This document shows, piece after piece, positions 5,225 to 6,729 of a DNA stretch of 6,729 nt. The DNA is from Nitrososphaera sp. (GTDB lineage Archaea; Thermoproteota; Nitrososphaeria; Nitrososphaerales; Nitrososphaeraceae): assembly GCA_022545875.1 (NCBI GenBank), contig JAKEIF010000182.1, forward strand, positions 1 through 6,729. The letters run 5' to 3'. A program made the position numbers and the translations under genes. Under the pieces are notes generated by a model, which was given only the letters and a program-made list of their open reading frames with translations, searched no databases and had not been told where the DNA came from. Numbering within the stretch: the stretch's first letter is position 1; each line of letters starts with the position of its first letter.

Positions 5225-6358
5225 TCAATACACCTTGTTTATCGCCTCGACCAACTCCTTGAGCGCGGTGGTCGGAGATGTTGAACTCGTGTCATACAAG
5301 CCATTTCCCCCGCCTCTAGTTGTCGTTGGCTTCCAAGCATAGTATGACCATCCGAAGCCGTTTTCCTTGAACTCTCGGAGATAGAGGTCGATCTCGCTTT
5401 GAGTATCAGCGCTAAACTCGCCAATGAATATTTTTACTCCCCAGTCCCTCGACCATTCCTTAAAGTTGTCGATCTGCCTCACGGAGTTGCTTCCTGAAAG
5501 TGGTACGGCATAAAGGTGGGGTCCGTATACGATATTGGAAACTCCAAATGGCACTATCTTGTGCTCAAGATCAGGGTCTCTTGCAAATCCCCTCGCTGTT
5601 TCCCGGTCAAAGAGTATCATCTTGTCTGTATCTGTCCTGATCTTTTTTGCCATGTATGTGTGGTAATTCCCAAGGTCGTCGTACTGATCCTTGGAAAACA
5701 GGTGCGGCTCATTCAGAATCTCGTAGCCGATAACGCTGTCAAACCTGTCAACCCTGTTTACCACTTTGGAAAAGAAATCGGCCTGATATTCCCAGACCTT
5801 CTTGCCGCCCACACTAAAGTCGTTAGAGAGGAACGCCTTCCAGAAGGGTCCCGCAGTATCCTCGTAGTCGCCGTTCCTCATCGGGAAGGACTTTACGACA
5901 ACCGATGGGAATCCTCTGCCATCGGAGTTGCCGGGGATCTCAATGTCCCAATAGCTCGAAGTGTACCAGTGGTGGTTGTCGAAAATCACACAGATGTCAT
6001 TTGACTGCGCTGCCCGGGCGACTACTTCCAATTCATTTAGGAATGCGCTTGGATTATTGTGATACGACTCCCAGTAAAACGGGACCCTGACTACATTCAT
6101 CCCGTGCATGTTCATGTGCCTCATGCTTTCACTCACATAGTTGGAAGGAGCCTTGAACATTCCTCCTCCTTCTCTTTTCGACAATATCGGGTCCATGAAT
6201 ACGGCTCCTTTCAGCTGGCCCACCGTAATGTCTGAACAATTGGTGGCGGCCGATGCATTAATTGTGTAATTAGACGAAAACATGACAGACGTCAGCAATA
6301 CGATCAAAAGTATTCCAATGACCTTCGTACAAGATCTAGTAACAAATTTCTCAAACAT
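5225..6358 (-). CDS. Secreted GH5-family glycoside hydrolase (endoglucanase-like)
   Basis: The 377-residue product carries a signal peptide or anchor (basic start, hydrophobic 13-28, possible cleavage near ASA, 35-37). A single (beta/alpha)8 GH5 domain follows (about 45-375). Family landmarks are in order: VVRVPFYWE with R91; the strand CVIFDNHHW with H129/H130; GYEILNEPH with the acid/base E217; YGPHLY with H281 and Y283; KIFIGEFS with the nucleophile E314; and SYYAWKP with W342. All catalytic residues are present and the length is normal for a one-domain enzyme, so a retaining beta-glycosidase is expected. Endo-beta-1,4-glucanase is the likeliest activity, though GH5 also includes mannanases and others, and subfamily cannot be set by eye. 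No carbohydrate-binding module or cell-wall anchor follows. ATG at 6358 lies about 27 bp after a strong TATA-like element. If the host is an ammonia-oxidising archaeon, a secreted polysaccharide hydrolase is unexpected for its autotrophic metabolism. It could modify the cell's own exopolysaccharide or have been acquired by transfer. Confidence 0.93.
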   Translation of the reverse strand: MFEKFVTRSCTKVIGILLIVLLTSVMFSSNYTINASAATNCSDITVGQLKGAVFMDPILSKREGGGMFKAPSNYVSESMRHMNMHGMNVVRVPFYWESYHNNPSAFLNELEVVARAAQSNDICVIFDNHHWYTSSYWDIEIPGNSDGRGFPSVVVKSFPMRNGDYEDTAGPFWKAFLSNDFSVGGKKVWEYQADFFSKVVNRVDRFDSVIGYEILNEPHLFSKDQYDDLGNYHTYMAKKIRTDTDKMILFDRETARGFARDPDLEHKIVPFGVSNIVYGPHLYAVPLSGSNSVRQIDNFKEWSRDWGVKIFIGEFSADTQSEIDLYLREFKENGFGWSYYAWKPTTTRGGGNGLYDTSSTSPTTALKELVEAINKVY

Positions 6359-6380
6359 TTTACGGGGTTTTCTCTTCTCA

Positions 6381-6390
6381 TATTTTAAAA
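6381..6390 (-). promoter_or_regulatory. Candidate TATA element for the GH5 gene
   Basis: TTTTAAAATA on the minus strand is centred about 27 bp before the ATG and is the best TATA match in the window. Immediately upstream, a GGAAT unit (plus-strand reading) occurs twice, at 6391-6395 and 6398-6402, where TFB or a regulator would sit. The spacing predicts a leaderless transcript. Confidence 0.55.
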
Positions 6391-6404
6391 GGAATATGGA
6401 ATCG

Positions 6405-6584
6405 GACTATAGAATGAAAGTACTTGCTTTACCTCGCTAACAACGCATTGAGCGCCTTTGAATAATGCCAGATCGGTATCCGCGGCGCGCATGAATTTTT
6501 GCTGCGCTACAAGTTTTGCTCACAATCAAGGTGCCTTTGAGGGTTATGGATTCTTAATGTTTGTCAGCGTCCCTTTTTTCGTCC
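6405..6584. other. Intergenic region between the aminotransferase and GH5 genes
   Basis: No gene is supported here. The stretch contains a small GC-rich patch (CCGCGGCGCGC, 6480-6490) and no strong terminator for the aminotransferase gene: its minus-strand downstream sequence is A-rich at first and not U-rich. A plus-strand frame open from 6491 to the window end runs antisense to the aminotransferase and is treated as a shadow. Confidence 0.4.
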
Positions 6585-6729
6585 TCAGTTGGAAGAGCTT
6601 GCCGCGCGAAAACCTGCTTCGTATGCCTCGAGCGTCTGTTTCATGTCCTCTCTGTTGTGAGCGGCTGAGGTATACATCGGCTCACTTGCGCTTTCGTCTG
6701 ACAGGATTCCATTTGTCAGGAGAGTTTTC
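6585..6729 (-). CDS. Class-III aminotransferase, C-terminal end (partial)
   Basis: The minus strand is open from the window edge to a TGA at 6585-6587, giving the last 47 residues of a protein. The segment LLTNGILSDESASEPMYTSAAH, followed by NREDMKQTLEAYEAGFRA, matches the usual end of class-III PLP-dependent aminotransferases. In these a strand with a x-P-x-x-T/S-S-x-A-H motif is followed by a helix of the type T-x-E-D-I-x-x-T-L-x-A. Glutamate-1-semialdehyde 2,1-aminomutase (hemL) and its relatives end this way, but other class-III enzymes share the pattern, and the catalytic lysine lies outside the window. I therefore give no gene symbol. The stop is 227 bp upstream of the GH5 start on the same strand, and GH5 has its own promoter, so a shared operon is unlikely. 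Confidence 0.65.
   Translation of the reverse strand, partial: KTLLTNGILSDESASEPMYTSAAHNREDMKQTLEAYEAGFRAASSSN

Noticed and set aside
5516..6004. 162-codon plus-strand frame antisense to the GH5 gene
   Set aside because: The GH5 protein in the opposite strand is complete with both catalytic glutamates, so this frame is a shadow.
6491..6729. Plus-strand frame open to the window end, with a hydrophobic stretch
   Set aside because: It runs antisense to the class-III aminotransferase C-terminus, which has recognisable conserved motifs. The hydrophobic stretch is not enough support.
1..6729. A multi-gene defence, secretion or biosynthetic system spanning the window
   Set aside because: The genes lie in mixed orientations with separate promoters and unrelated functions. 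Only the nuclease could suggest defence, and it has no partner genes here.

Overview
The window looks like chromosomal DNA of an archaeon, most likely a soil ammonia-oxidising thaumarchaeon of the Nitrososphaera type. This is inference, because no rRNA or ammonia-oxidation gene is present. The reasons are: no start codon has a Shine-Dalgarno sequence; several genes have an AT-rich TATA-like element centred about 25-32 bp before the start codon, as in leaderless archaeal transcripts; starts are often TTG or GTG; and the gene mix (a membrane-anchored cupredoxin, an Asp-box propeller protein, a small cysteine-rich zinc-ribbon-like protein, a tandem GNAT) fits these genomes. Base composition is close to balanced.

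Layout, left to right. Positions 1-69 may be the 3' end of an upstream gene (weak). 263-1627 (+) is a secreted protein built from eight beta-propeller blades, seven of them with Asp-box motifs. 1814-2344 (+) is an unrecognised protein with an N-terminal cysteine cluster. 2641-3129 (-) is a membrane-anchored cupredoxin with an amicyanin-type copper loop. A 332-bp divergent intergenic region follows, with two clear inverted repeats. 3462-4031 (+) is a VRR-NUC-like PD-(D/E)XK nuclease with an unrecognised N-terminal half. 4116-5102 (-) is a tandem GNAT acetyltransferase, converging on the nuclease gene. 5225-6358 (-) is a secreted GH5 glycoside hydrolase with both catalytic glutamates. 6585-6729 (-) is the C-terminal end of a class-III aminotransferase running off the window.

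Most genes look like separate transcription units, each with its own candidate promoter, not one operon. Three products (propeller, cupredoxin, GH5) are exported or membrane-anchored and so concern the cell exterior. The nuclease and GNAT are cytoplasmic. I see no tRNA, rRNA, CRISPR array, insertion sequence or integrase, and no convincing multi-gene system. The points most worth following up are the nuclease with its unknown N-terminal half, the eight-bladed propeller, the secreted GH5 enzyme in a presumed autotroph, and the palindromes placed just upstream of predicted promoters.
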